From Otis tarda (lineage: Eukaryota > Chordata > Aves > Otidiformes > Otididae): 64,000 nt of DNA. Of this stretch, positions 1 to 15,170 are shown in pieces. The notes beneath the pieces are model-generated. The model saw nothing but the letters and a program-made list of their open reading frames with translations, was not told the DNA's origin and ran no database searches. Position 1 is the stretch's first letter, and every line of letters begins with the position of its first letter. The stretch lies in contig CM048554.1 of the NCBI GenBank assembly GCA_026413225.1, positions 57,433,463-57,497,462 on the forward strand, written 5' to 3'. Position numbers and translations under genes: made by a program.

Positions 1-460
1 AAAAGATACATTCATAGGCCGAGGTGTGTGAGTTCACAGCTCAAATAGACAAAGCCTCTCTATACTTTTGTGTAATCAGTCTGATCGTCCATGGCATTGC
101 ATGGAGATCTATAGACTGTAACTATAAACTTAAGGTTCTGTCATGAGATGCAAAACTTCCACAGTAGGTACTGAAGGAAAAAGTATTTTTTCCTGTACTT
201 GCTACAGCTTTATATCATTAATGAAAGAATGTGAGGGAACAATTTTGCTATTGTATATCAAAAGAGCTTACTGTCTGCTCCTTGATATGTTTGAATATTA
301 ATAAATTCTGAAGCAATAGGTAACTAGACAAACTCTGTAGAGAACTTCAGTGCCTTCTGACCTCAAGGACTTTCTTGATGGTGATAATTAGCTTTAAAAT
401 ATTCCTCAGAGATCTTGAGATTCAACTCTTATCTATGATGGCTTCTGTACTGCACATCGC

Positions 461-500
461 AGTTGTTCAGGGCAACTGGGAGACTAGTCCCTGAACAACT
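461..500. repeat. Hairpin with perfect 12-bp arms
   Basis: Arm 461-472 (agttgttcaggg) and arm 489-500 (ccctgaacaact) are exact reverse complements around a 16-nt loop. No function is implied. Confidence 0.9.
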
Positions 501-3500
501 ACAACTTACTTTTTGTTTCAATTTGATCAACAGAGTGCTTGCCAGCAAAATCTAACTTATGTATTAGCATAAATATACGGAGATCTGAAAGGGCTGCTAT
601 ATGCAGCACATGTAAATTATTTACATCTAGTCAACCCAAGTGACTGCAGACATTGTAAGAAGCACAGCTGCTGCTGGTGCTAGAACCTTGAAGCTGTTTC
701 TTAATGTGAATATTCATTATTACACTCCTGGAAGACTGTGGGGGAAAACATAGTCAATAAAAGTATATTCTGTGTTTTGTAATCAGTAAACAACATAAGC
801 AAAATAGTATGTGAAGGATATAGAGCAGCTGCTCTTTCCAAATGAATGCCTAATTGTGAAATATTTAGACCTCAGCACTATGATTTCCTTAACAATTCTT
901 TTTCTTGTTAGGGTAGATCAGATGCCCTTGTGCTTTTTTTAGATTTTATCTTTTTTTTCCACTCACATGGTAGGTACCACAGGGTCTAAAGCAAACAATC
1001 ATGGAACAAGGGATTCAGATAACTTAACACTAATGACACTATACAATGCTTCTTATCCCAGAGCATCCCTAGACACAATACTTATAGCATATGTGGGAAT
1101 TTCCCACTGATACAGCAAAATATATTTATGGCATAGGTAATTCATTTGGCACTGACACTTTTTGGGTTGATGGAGAAACCAATAATATATGCACCATCAT
1201 TTGACTCTCAGCCTTCAGACAGAAGAATGGTTGCCCAAAAGAATTGTATTCAGCAAAGGGTACTTCAAAAACTTGCCAGTGAACTCCTAAATGCTATAAA
1301 AGTAAAATTCAATAACTTAGGACTTGTAGTCAAGAACCAGTTCTGACATAAAGCACATGGAAACAAAATTTCCTTGCACAGATGCAATTCAGTAATCGTG
1401 GCTCTCCACAGGTAGATTCTTAAACGAATGTGTAGTCACTATAGGGATGCCAGCTAGCAATAGACATTTGCTTTCACGCAGCAGCTGACAGAATCTGCTC
1501 TATAATGAAAATGTTCGTTCTCGCAACTTACTATGCCTTTGAACATCCTAAAGAGTCTGCATTAATAAATAAAGCGCCACAGGTCTGACTTTTTCATAAC
1601 TTCATTCTTGCTCATATCATAGTATTCTTTAGAAAAAGATTTCTTCTATTTGAATTCTACTGACTCTTTCCTAAGCAACAAATATGAGTTCTTCTATCAG
1701 CATAACAAAATAAAAAAAGATAAATTTTACTTCTCCCAATACTTTCTAAATCCCCTACAGGAATCAAAGTACTATTATTTCCAAAACCATCTTTTACTTT
1801 CAGAAAATTCATTATAGTGTTTAAACAATTTTTTATAGACCTAAATGAGAGTACTACATATCCCACAGACAAATTAGAAACATAATACTTCAGCAGAAAA
1901 TATTAGCGTGCATATCACAGTATTATTCCAAAATGATAAATTTGCCTATATAACTCCAGGTATTGTAGTGATAAGGAATTTTTTTTATTATTTGTAGAAT
2001 TGAATGAGATTCCTTGACATTCTAAATTGCGGAATTCAGAAAGTGTCATATATATGGTGCTAACTGCTGCGTGAATCTTCCCAGCTGAAAAGGCAAACGA
2101 TATACTGCAAGTAAATGTTGATGTTCACCATAAGAAAACTGCAGTGAAGTGTTTGAACATGTGAAAAAAAAATCTAAAAATAATCTGATTTCAAAATACA
2201 GCCACCTTCAGGCTGTTTTTTATTGAATTAGAGCATTAGCTTTAATTTAGAAGGCATCAACAGCTATTCTCATCAGAGATGACATTCTGAAAGACAATCA
2301 TAGTTCTCGTATCATTAACATTACTAGGAACTTCTTTCATAATGCACTATCAATGGATATTTTACTGGTCATCACTTACTGGTGAATCACTGCTGATTCA
2401 CCTCAGTACAGCTTCAAACTCTTACCATTTTGCCCTTCTAAGTACTATCTATCTATCTACAAAGGCTAAGAAAAAAATAGTATATCCAAAGCTGTGATTT
2501 CTCAGTACCTGTTGACAATGGATTCACAGTCTTTCAACCTATACTGTACTTTGTACTCAAAGTGTTTGCAAAGTATAACAGAAGGACATAGATAGAAAAC
2601 AAGACAGAAAGAAGGGAAGAAAAAAGCTACAAAGAAGTCAGCTGATGGTTCTGGACCAAGTTTTATTTTTTCCTGTACTTACTAAATGCTTCAGATAACC
2701 TTCCACACTGTATGAATTCTAATATAGTTAACAGTCACTTTCTCCTTCCCATTCAATGGACATGTTGAGTGTCACCTTCTGGATCTTCAAAAGTCAATCA
2801 CACAAAACCAACATTCTCCCCATCCTACTGGGTGTTACCTTTTGTCTCACATTATTAATTCTGCACTAGACATATGTTCCAAATGCAGTTTCTGACCTGT
2901 GCTAGGAATAAAGCCACATTCATAGTCATCCAGAAACACGTTAACAGTACATCGTTTCATGTGTAGCAGGCTTTACATGCTACTGAGGTATAATGCCAGA
3001 TGTGCAGATAGATATTAAATTTAATGACTATGACATTTCCTTTATATTTATTTAGTTACTGAAAAGAATTAGTATTATAGATAATTTTCAAATTACTAGA
3101 GCACACTAAATGCTGGTTTTCTTCATTTTTTTTTGCTATTAAATGATAGCAGCATGGAACATTTGATATAGTTTTAAATCTCAGTATCTTAAAATGTAAC
3201 AGAGGAATTAAAAATTAATAAATAATGGAGCTGTCTTGCCTTGACAAAGAAATTGATGGTAGCTCTCTTTTTTCTTTACTTTAATTTTAAAGAGAATAAA
3301 TGCTCCAAGGCATAGATATCATAAGGAAACTGTTGGAGGAAAACTAGAAAGGCTACTCAGCCTGAATCTTCTATAATGAGTTTTAAAGAAGCAATTGAGG
3401 CCTTTCACATTTTCTATCCTTACAGTTACTATACCATTTCAGGGGTGAGGAGCAGGAATTAAAACATTTCATGCACGTTTTCCTGGGGCAATATGTCCAG

Positions 3501-4680
3501 AAAACTAGAAATACTTTTTTTATAACATGAAACTTTACACACATAATTAATATCCTTTTGTTTATTTGTTTTAAACCCTGGTGATAATGTTTTTAGTACT
3601 TACTTCAAGAGCTTGGAAAGTCTATATTTGGATAAGCAAAAAAATACAGTTATTTTCTACCTACAACCAACTAAAGTCATAGCTACATTTGTTTCCTGAA
3701 CTTTTTCAAAAGAATATTAATACATCTCTACAGGAAATAAATATTTGTCAATCACAATGATGAATAATCTACTGAAAGCTATGAGTTTAACTATTTTAAT
3801 TCCCTTTACTAACATAAAGCAAATATTTAATTATAACAAAGGGCTAATCTGTTCCCTCCTTTTTGTCCTAGACTTGCGTTCTTTGTTTTAGAATTTTCAT
3901 TTACTGAATAATAGCTTTTAGGTACCTGTTCCTTATCAGCAACTATCCTTCTATTATCTGCCTTTTCTTTAATCTTCTATGCTTGCTGTTCCTTTTCTCT
4001 CCCTTTATTTCCATCTTGTCCATCCCTGTTTTCCTTCTCCATAGAGCTTGTTGTGTAATCTGTTCTACAGAAACTTTCTCTGTAGGATTTATAAATCCTC
4101 ATTTTCAGCCAGATGTTCTAAGCATATGCCGAGGTGCCTTGTGATTCAAGGCTTTATAGATGTTTAAGAATTAAAATTCTCCTAACGCTCCTTTGGCATA
4201 AATTATTATGGAGAAATAGAAGCTGAGAGGTTCTGACCTCCAAAATAAACCAAAGGATCCCTACAAAGGCAGTGCTGGAGTTTAACCAAGCCTTTGTTAT
4301 TATGCTTTCATAGTTAAATAGGTAATAAATATATAAAAGAAAGGAAGAGCTTTCTGATACAAAGCGGCTGATCAGAGATAATCTGGTCAAAAGCATATAA
4401 AATACAGAGTAAAAATGCACTTGAGTATCTGTGCAGAAATGCAAGGTATATAAAGGTCAAAAGGTAGTGCTAGATGTGACTGTGATCAGGGTCTGGTCAG
4501 CATTAAATATAACTCTGTCAGATTCATCTAAGTTAACTATCACTACAGACAGGCCCAGTTTATATATGGGAAACCAGAAGGTAGATAGAGGTAAAGCTGT
4601 CATGACATACACAAGGTGTCTTCAGACTCAGAATATATTAGTAATAAATAAGGCATCAGTGTTGTGTTTTGGTTTTGTTG

Positions 4681-4699
4681 TTTTTTTTTTTTTTTTTTT
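4681..4699. repeat. T19 run
   Basis: Uninterrupted T run; no retrotransposed body adjoins it. Confidence 0.9.
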
Positions 4700-7600
4700 A
4701 GGTTAGGCACAAAGCAGAAAACATAAACAGCACTACGTAATTAGAAGAAAGATAATTAAACACATGGAAGCATCTTCGAGGTATGTGGAACTACAGGTTT
4801 CTATATAGGCTGGGCATTCTAGAGGCTCAGATCCATGTCAAGTTCTAAATTCTGTCTACATGAAAGAAAGCTAAACCATAGAGGCTTAATCTTGTTTCAT
4901 ATTCATGAAAATGAGGGCTCCTCAGAAGTAAATTTTACCCAGCTAGGAGGACCTTGACAAAAAATTTCAACCTTAACTGCCTACAGTCAGATATGCAATT
5001 CATTTTAAAAAGAGTAGAATTTAGGCTTAATGGAGAGAAAGACATTTATTTTAAACCTAGACAGAGCCTCAAATATAATCAAATTTGTATTAAAAAAAAA
5101 AGAATAAGGTTTAGAAAAATATTTCAGAACAAAATGTAATTGTGACCCCATTTTTTAATAAAAGTTTTCTTATTTTCATAGCTATTTACAGCTGTCAAAC
5201 TAGCAGGGTCATTCAAGACGCAAATTGTTTCATTAAAATAATAAGCAAAGGAAGGAAGATAATGATGTAAGATTGTTTAAGATACATGTTGGCTGTATGA
5301 ATTAATTAATTAAATTTGACAAAAATCAAAAAGCAGTAAGACAGCTCTTCCAAGAAGCAGTCCAGATTTGGCAGATGACTATAACCCAAAGAGCAGTTAA
5401 GGATACCTGAAAACTAACTGGTCAAAAAGAAACATTTACACCACTGAGGTTAGGTCTTGCATGTTTCTGCTTTGGTTACAGTCACAAACACATTTGAGTA
5501 AGTTAAGCACAACTTCAAAATCATGTGAAAGAGTTAGGGAGCTAAAGTTCATTGGAACAGAAACTCATCTAACCTGCAGAACCTACTACTTATTTTTATG
5601 CAGGATTTGCTCACCCACAGATTAAGTGTACCATGCAAGGAACTTGTCACAGAACTATTACAGTGGAATGCGAGTTGCTGCTGTTAGCTGTTGCACGTCT
5701 AAGATGAGAAAGTTTGTGCATCAGATATGGTCTGAGCTGTAAGTTTTCTCCAAGTCTGCCAGCTCTAGACTTGACAGTTTAGATTAACTCTTCCTTGAAC
5801 TCCAATTTAGAAAAAAAAAAAAAATCTCAGGTGATTTCTCAGCCCAATCAGCAGCTAATTAACAACCTGGAAGGAAACACAGAAAAAATGTACTACATAG
5901 CAAAACAGAATGCCTCAGGAGTTTCCAAATATAATCCTGTTGGCAGGGTTGGCTTGTTTTTTGGTATTGTTTTTCCATGGCAAAGTTGTTTCAGAACAAA
6001 CTTCATTGTTTTTGCTCTGAGAAATACCTCACAGCCATGTTCACCTTTAATTACTGTAATTTCTTATTCAGATTGATGCCTTCTCTAAATGGCAAACTCT
6101 TACTTTGAGTGACAAGTGATTCTGAGCAATTTGAGTGATTGCAATAGTCTTCTCAGATTTCCTATACAGTGTTGTTTTCCCATTTGTCTTACCTCTTATC
6201 TATCTACTAACAAAAAGAGAAAGTAGATTAAAGATTGCAGGTTTGCACTATTTTAATTTCCATAAAAAATGTTCCTTATGAATATTGTAGATCTCGGGAG
6301 TTATACTTCAGATTTTTACAAAAATGCTTCTAAGAAAGCCAAAAAGAAAGGAAGAATGTGTTCATTTTCTCCAGAGTGTGTGAACATCAGCTGATTTCTT
6401 TAACATTTTAAGTTAGATAGTTGGGGATGTATCTGATAAGGACTCCTTAGAGAGAAACTTATATCTATCACTTCTCAGACATGTAGTGGCAAGAAGGAAA
6501 GAGACCACACAGCTGTTTAAGTGCTACTATGGCACGTGCTTGGGAGTACTTGTGCCACATCACTGTCTGGAATAGGTGGCTATCCGCTCTGTGCCGTCAA
6601 ACTAAAGTGCTTTTGGACACGTCCAGAAACAGGATTGTAAGTATGTGGCAGTGTGCATTAACTCATGTATCACTGAAGGCCTCCTATTTCAGCCTGCCTT
6701 TTCACTTCAACTTTCCACCTACACACCCTGAGGCTACACTGTGCTTGTGGCTTCGCCTGGTCTCCCAACCATGCCTTTGCAGCCTTGTACTGTGCACTTT
6801 AAACCATTTTTCTGTCATAGTCCTCAAGACAGTGATTCTTTTCAGTGTCTAAATCATACTGTTTCTCCTCTGTCTCCTCACCCTGTTGCCCTGTAGCTTC
6901 AGTTTCTAGCTCTGCACTAAGATTCCCACCACCACCTCATCCTCTTATGAGCTTGTAGACTGCTAGGTGAGTCTACATTAGCACTAGCAAGGTAAGTGAA
7001 TAACAGTCATTTTAATATCTGATAAAAGTTACCAAATAACAGATGTGCACAAGGCTTAGCAGTCAATTAGTGTACAACATTTACACTCTAATTGAGCAAA
7101 TTCCAGTCAGAGTCCAACTGGCAGGAGTGTTGTCAAAGACCAGCAAGAAGACTGAGCAGGTACGGATGAAAGGTATTGTCTGACTAAGCAAAAAAATGCT
7201 CACAGTTGTCAACATTATTGTGATTCCCTGCTGTGTGGCACAGGACACCCAGGAGAGGATGCTCACATAGGGTACCCACCACTTCTCTTCCCAGCTGGCC
7301 ACTAGAAAATTTTCCTTTCTCTCTCTCTCTGCCTGTTTTTTACCTAAGGTGAAATGGATGTAGATGCATGTTGGCAGCTACACGTCCCTGGAATAAAGAA
7401 AGCTTTGTGTATGTCTACCTCAGCCTTTCACTGTGCAATAAGTACCATTTGTGAAACTGAAAACCTGAAGCATCTATGCAACTTCTCTAGTTTGCTATAC
7501 CAACACCTAAAGTACATTCATTATTTCTTTTCCTTCATCTGCTTCTTCAGAGCTATTATCTATTTCATGTTCATGGGTGGATGCAGGAGGTCTGAAAAAG

Positions 7601-10600
7601 TACTAGGTTATGATCTGTTCTAAAAGAACACATCCAGATGGATATATTCACATGTTCCAAACGCAAGCAGAAACGTCATGTAGCAGTAATGAAATCAGAA
7701 GACGCTGTGGCAACAAACGCTGCCCTATGGAGCACAGAGACACTGCAAGAACAAATCACCTTATTTCAGCATTTGTATGATTCAGGACCCCTTTGGAAAC
7801 TAGTTTATTTTTACAATTTGCCCTCTGTGGCATCTTTTAAGATACGGAAGTTAGCTCCTTTTCTTTGTGGCAATGACCTTCTGTGGTGAGTACTTTGGTT
7901 GATGTCTCTTATGAAAAACAACCAATCAGTCAGGGAAACTCTCCTAGAAGCAGGTGCTTTCTCCTTTTTCCCCTAGGCCGTTCTCAAACTTATTACCTTA
8001 GATTTTAACACTAAGGTCTAGAATATATTGGTAATAAAGACAGAGTGTGGGTTTTTTTTTCTCAGTTGGTTGTCTTTTTAAAACTAAGTGGAAGAAAGGA
8101 AAGATAAAAGAAAGAAGAAGCAGTTATTCTTTCTCATGTGAATGTAGCCATGAGAAACTGCTCCGCAAGTCATGAGACTTAAACTACAAAGGTTAAAGGC
8201 CGGTTTCAGTAACCTCACATCAGAGCACATGTCTGTACTTTTCAATTTATATTCTTTCCTCAGTTTAGAGAAAGCTGCCTGAAAGCAGCAGCATCCTTTG
8301 ATCTCCCCAGGAGTCACTTGTGTCTAGGTAGGGACACCATATATATTGTCATCTCTTTGTTCCTCTCCCAGCATCCTGCTGGTTTGGTCTTTCAGTTGTT
8401 TCCAATCCATCTTCTAGAGATACATACAAACATGTTCTTCCTAACCAGCTCAGCAAGCAGTCCTGCTTGGAAAGCATGGAACGTCTCTCTAAAATGGCTT
8501 TTTAACAAGTTTCACAAGGATGCAAAATTACCTAAAATGATGCTGTGGCTGGTCAGATGTAGCTGTCCACAACAGGCACCTGGAACTAACATGCAAGTGC
8601 CTCAAGCTAGGGAAATCAAATTTGAGAGTAAAGCACCTCTTGGAGAGCAATTGCCCATGTGCGTTCCCGCTGTGAGAGATCCACATTTGTGAAAAGCAGA
8701 ATCATGGCAGGCGACCCCTTGATGTGCAGAAATTTGCAAATGATTTCAGTCTAAGCTATTTTCCCATCCTTACCAGAGAGCACTAAGGCTGCAATTGTAC
8801 TCTTATAATCATAGCTGCTGAATTCTAAGCAAACTGAAATTTCAGCACAGAGTCAATACTGCTAAATGCTAAAATGCTTAACAGAAACAGCATTTAATTA
8901 AAATATCCAGAACTTTTGCAGCTAAAGTAAAGCATCAACCTTTGTTATGTTAGGAAACCCAAAACCAGGATCAACTGGAAGTTGAAACAAGGATTAAATT
9001 ATGTAAAGGTCTGGCATTATTCTGACTAAGACTGCAAAACACAGCAGTGTTCCTCCCCTCAGCCCCCTCACCTAAATGTGAAATTAGAGTAACTGAGACT
9101 ACATACCCTTTCCTCACATATCTTTCTTTAGATAGCTCACTGCTTAAGAAACAAAAGCTTCCCAGGAATAAATGTAAAAAGAGCTTTTAAATTCCGATAT
9201 TTCCTATAGGTACACACAGCTTTTAAGCTCTCATCAGAAGCATCTGGTATCTGGCCAGTAGTGAAATGTGGATGAAATGAATCATAGGCTTATCCCAATA
9301 TAATAAAGTGATAAAGTGTCTTGTCTAATTATGACACTGAGTTCAAAATGTGAAAAAAAAAAAAAACAGAGCAGAATAATGTAAAATAGATTATGTTGTG
9401 ATAGAGTCTGAAATGGCTTAGCTAGCTAGAGGTATTTCTTTAAAAAGTAAGTTTTCCTGGCCTCTGATAGCAAAAGTTACTCTCAGCATCTTTCTAGCAT
9501 TTAGAAACAATTAGGAAAAGAGCAGGATACTAATAACACAAACTGTGTATTACTGTTCACTGCACATGATAGTGCACTTTCTCACAGTAAAAAAAAAAAA
9601 AACCACCAGAACAAATTCTAGCTATTGACATGAATTTGACTAATCAAGTCACCTGAAAATTCTGGCTATCTGAACAAACTTTGCTGCATGGGACAGATAT
9701 AATCTCAGCCCTGCACTTGCATGGTCATCTGATGTGAGAATTTATCTATTTTCAAACTAATACGAAAATATCAACAGGAAGCACCACCCTCTCCAAAATG
9801 GCAATTAAAATAGTTTATTAACTTTGTAGCATTAAGCTTCTCAGATGAGCCAGACAAGGCACAGATCTCAAGTGTGAAGGAATACAATGGAATGGAAATG
9901 GCTTATCCAAAATCTGAAATGAGATGCTCCTTTTGCCTGAGATAACAAGATTCACAGAGGGTGCACAGGCTTCTGTATATCTCCAAAACAGGAAAAAAAA
10001 ATGACCCAATATTTAAAAACAGGTGAATAGTTCTTTTTCCATCTTGGATTTCTGGGGTCTTGAAACCTTTTATAAGATCTGCTTCTCCTACCCACTCCCT
10101 ACTCATTTCTAATGGTCTTCCCACAAAGTGCTACCTACTGCCTCCTATTTTTTTTTTCTTTTAACTGTTTTCCAAATTTTTAGCCAATGGTAACGTTATG
10201 AAAGATAAGTGACTAATGATCAATTTTTAAAAGATTACAGGGCTTAAATCTTTGAGACAGGACACAATAGTATGTAGTATGTAATTTTATCTGTAAGACA
10301 TCCATTTTCTGTCATTATAAAAGAAAAAAAACATATAGAAGAAAAGAGTACACTGTAAGAACAGTTATTTCGTCAAACAAAATACTCAAGGATTTTTAAG
10401 GAGAGAAAAGAGTGCAAAATCATATGCTGTAAGACTCTAACCATGCAGGAAAAACCAAAACCAAACCCTCTTAGAATATTGTTTTAGTTATGGAGTGGTA
10501 GTTGTAGGATGTCTGAATGCATATAAGCACTAACTTCCTAATGATTAGCACAGTTTCATTGACAGGCTCGGCTGCAGAACCACAAAGCAAACATAAATTG

Positions 10601-12551
10601 CAGCAAATTAGCAGTATTTTTTTTTTATTTAAAGAAAAAAGTTTAATAGATGTTTTGCCTGAGGAGCTTATTTTGATGGCTTCTCAGTAGACAAGACTGC
10701 ATTGCCAGGAACCACAGAAGCGTACAGTAAATTTAATAATGGCCCTATGCCATACCATGGTTTATACAGCTGTGCAGCAGATCCACATTCAGGCACAGGC
10801 TCTGCACATGCAACCCTGGAAACTAAGCATATCAGAGCATGAAGGCCTTGGTCTCATTAGGCAGGGATAATATTCATAGCTGTCTACAAAGATAGCCGCC
10901 TCTTCAGAAATCTGTCTTGCTTCCAATGAATTTAAGACAGCTTTATCAATAAATTCAATCACAGTAGAATTTAGCCCATAGACAAAATGACTGAAATATG
11001 CCAAAAGGAAAAGGAGATTGGGAAATATTTTTTAAAAGATAAAACTTAAGAAAGTCATATTAGCAGGATTTTTTACTACATCTGATTGATCATCGTACTC
11101 ACCTCTCCCAATTCAAACAGATACAATGGAACAACAGCTACATGTTGCAAAGACAGGGAAAAAAAGCCTTGCCAGGAATACTAATATGGAAGCATGCCAT
11201 TCAAGTTACAATTGGCAATAATTGCCAGTCTCCATGCTATAACATTTTAATTTACTCTAGGCAAGCTGACATTCAGCTAGGTAACAAATTATTTCCTACT
11301 TTTAAAAACATCAAAGAAATTGCTTCCAGTCTGATCTTTACAATTGACTATCCACAGCATAAACACTGGGCAAATATCAGCACCGAAAGGAAACAGTTTT
11401 CAGAGATGATACTTAATCATGATAGCCACAACACCATTGCATGTCATTTCACTGTCTACAGAATTGACACATATGCTTTCATGAATAAATTCATTAATAT
11501 CTGTCTCAAACATTAATATGAATGGGCAGCATGCTACAGAAACATCATATTTTGGGATGCTATAGAACCTTTCAGGAAAAAGTGTACATAAAACAGACAT
11601 TAAAAATGAATAATTATTTTGTTATTATCAGCTTTTTCTAATCTATCTATCCTCTAAGAACTCAGATCCCAGAAGTCATCGTATACTCAATGTTTTTCAC
11701 AGAGGTATGAAATATTGCTGCCAGTTTGGAGTGGACAAAATTGTTCATTATCATGTTAATGCTGACATATCCTCTACCTGTTTGACAGATTCTCCTTGAA
11801 AAGTTACACTCTTCAATCTGGCTGAAAACACAATAGTCTGAATAGCAGAAATCACTTTCTGTATATAATACTGTGCTAACTTAGATGAACAGTTTATTTA
11901 TTTGCGTTCCACTTACACCCGATAGGAATGAATCCCAAACTGATCCTACCTATGGTGGCAGAAAAGCCAATGTGGGTAGTGAACAGGGGACACGTCGTCA
12001 CCAGAGTGTCTCTGAGAACCTCAGTGATTAGCCAGGTCAATATAGTCAGAGCCAGGGGAAAACTTTTGATCTCGTTTTTGGGTCCACAGTCATCGTCATT
12101 TGTTTTGCTGTCCTTGAGGCTGGGGGCAGAGGGGAGATTTCCTGTTCTGACAGCACTATTGCATTCTGTCTTCTTAAGGTAATTACTCTGGCCCTCTGTA
12201 GATATACTGGATTTTGACTTAGGGCCTTTTTATGCCACTCCAAGAGGGGAAAAAAATAAAGGTCTTAAAGTGCTTGAAAATAGCCTCAAGTCCAGTCATA
12301 AATAACTACAGAGAATTACTACCTAAACATTTACTAAGCTGAGGGAAGAGATGAATCACATTATCTCTAAATGGAATAAAAATACTAATAAAGAGAAGTT
12401 TTACAGCACAGATGGCTAAAGAAACAAGTATAATTGCAAATGTTTTCCTTTTAAAAGCTGTTTTAAACTGAATGTAAATGATGACATGTTCATATTTTAA
12501 GGACAAGTTTAGGTTAAATAATTTATATATTAAATAGCTAAGCCTTGGCGC

Positions 12552-12573
12552 AAAAAAAAAAAAAAAAAAAAAA
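12552..12573. repeat. A22 run
   Basis: Uninterrupted A run, the longest homopolymer seen. No SINE or processed gene body is recognisable upstream. Confidence 0.9.
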
Positions 12574-15149
12574 GAGGCAGCCTGGACAGGAATGTGTGTT
12601 CTTCATGATTATTAAACATTTTTATTGCTATCTATGGCAAAGTGTTTTATGATAGCTAATGATTTTATGTTACTTTCTGTAAAAGTTAAAAATGTTCATT
12701 TCATATAACTTCAGTAATTTTATTACTACAGTGAGATTAACATAGGATTATACATTAAAAAGCACAAGTAACATGCAATGACTACTGAAAATACACTGGA
12801 GTGGATTACCATGGTTCCCCTTTGTGCACTGGCAGCATACAACCAAGATCATAATTATGGGATTGCTGCCACCTGCCAACATGAAGAACTAAACCATATA
12901 TGCTTCCCACATAAGAATAAAGAATTCTAAGATCAAAAAGCAAATGAAGGTTAAATCCTAAAGGTCTTCAGAAGAAATACACAGCTCAGAGGTCCCTGTA
13001 CTCCTTTTATTGTTTTTAGTTGCCCACGAAGACAAAGGCTCTTCCCAGGCAAAAAAGTCCATCTAATGAAATGTCTGCATTTTCACACAACTGCTTAGAA
13101 AACAGAACATCTGAAATGTGCAAACTCATATTAAACCTCATCTTTGGGTTTATAGCTTTTTAATCTTGAAGCAGAAAAAAAATATACACAAATTGTTCAC
13201 ACTGTCAAAAAAAACCAAAACAGAAAGTCAGCTGAGAATATTAGAAAACACCTTAATTTGAAAACAGGATTAGTGGTGTATATATATATTACAGAGAAAA
13301 ACTTCCAAAAATGGTTTTATGGGTCCATAATTAAATTTCCCATCCCCACTTGTTAAAAAAATGCAATTATATTTTAATAGACTGATGGAAAAAGGATTTA
13401 TTCAGAATCACTTAACAGTGATAGAAAGGAATAATTTAAATTATCTTTGAGAGTATATTAATCTAGACATTTTTGTCTTCTTATGAGACCACTTTTATAA
13501 TTCTGTACCCATTCACATTTTTACTCACAGAAACATACGTACTATATTTAATTTCAGAATATTTACGTGGGGAAACTAGTATTCGCTGGTGTGGTGTACA
13601 GGTGCTTCTCAATAGTCCATATTTCAGTTTAAAAATTCAAAAGTGAATGAGGTAGTGTGCAGATATCCTATGAAGTTTCTTCCTCATACTTTCTATTATT
13701 CTTAAAAATTGTTAGGCCTTACCCACTTAGTACTTAAAATCACTTATAACTCTGCTTCAAACTACACGACATTGACCAGAAACTATGACCTAAGTCTTTA
13801 CAACTTCCAAGATTTATATGCAAGGTTATAATTCCCTACAGTCTCCCACATTATCTTAGTCCTTCTTTCTTATGCTTTCTAGTTTTAAGAACTATTTAAC
13901 ATTTACACATAACTTACTATGCACAACTGCGCAAGATTGCTATCTGTTCCCAGTATCCCCTCACCATAGTAATTATTTCTGGCATATCAAGCTAAAGATG
14001 TAGGTCCACAAGATCTTGGCTTAGGATGCAGAGCTGGCCTAAGAAGTTTGAGAGCCTGAAATTTGCTCCCAATTGGTCCCCCCACAACTACCGCAGTTAC
14101 GCTGGTGATACTGAATTACATGACATGACTTAAAAATATTTGTGCAATCCTCACTTCCACTGACATCCCTATTTTGGAAGGTACATGGGATCAACAGTTT
14201 AAAGACATTTTTAAAAAACAACAGAATTCCTATTTTTGGAAAGTTTCTATGTAGGGTTACATTAGCAGGGTGTTGCAGGAATTTTATGTTGCCACTTAGG
14301 ATGCTGTTCCTGCCCTAATCATAGACAAGACCCTTCTATTATGACTTTCAAAAGTAACATTTTCCAAAGCACTTAATTCAATAATATTTTTACAACATTT
14401 TAACCTATTACACAACTTTAATCCTGACTTCATTTTTCCTAGAGAATGGGGCTGAGAAACAAGTTGGAGGAATTCCTCTGATGACTGACTTACGTATCTC
14501 ATGATCAACTGGATCAAAAAACCTCACAATGCAGAAGCAGTTAAATTACGAGAAATACCTCTTCTAGACATCTGAAACTACAATACGCCGCACTTCTGTT
14601 ATAGGCTTATGAACCAGTATCCACAAGCTTTTCCCTGTTGTCTGGCATACAGTATCATCTGCAGGAAAAGGTTAATCTTCAGTAAAAATATCATCTCTCA
14701 GCTCCGTGCATTTGTTGGGCTTACAGAAGCTTTCTTTGAAGTTGGCTGTCACCCCAGTAAAGCTGCATTAAGTAGTTCAAATTAAATATCGCCAGTAATA
14801 CACATTGGTAGCAAGTAGAGGTAAGAAAGATAAAAGCTTTGGGGTAGAATTTCAAGGGGAAATAGGATTATGCTTGCCCAGTAAAACTTGCCCAAGTTTA
14901 TGATTTTCAAAAGATTTCAGGCCTCGGTTGCACAGAAATTAAACCTACTCAATTCTGAAAGTATCTGAACTTGATCTGATGTGCCACTACTGGACCAGTA
15001 AATTTGGAAATATTTTTCATTTACTCCTGGTAGTGCTTTCAATTACTATACTATACTATATTTTTTTAATATTTTCCTGCTATAAAGACTTCCCTTCAGG
15101 GATTACAGAAGGAAGGCTATTAAAACGTGTCCCCATCCTTTTAGCAGAC

Positions 15150-15170
15150 AAAAAAAAAAAAAAAAAAAAA
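15150..15170. repeat. A21 run
   Basis: Uninterrupted A run after ttttagcagac. Confidence 0.9.

Noticed and set aside
7315-7330. Short CT-repeat stretch
   Set aside because: Too short and far from any exon to interpret.
8318-8692. 124-codon plus-strand open frame
   Set aside because: No recognisable motif, no splice or start context, and its length is within the chance range of this window.
11142-11516. 124-codon plus-strand open frame
   Set aside because: No family resemblance and ordinary AT-rich composition; treated as chance.
12552-12573. A22 run considered as the tail of a processed pseudogene or SINE
   Set aside because: No gene-like or SINE-like body or flanking duplication was found upstream.
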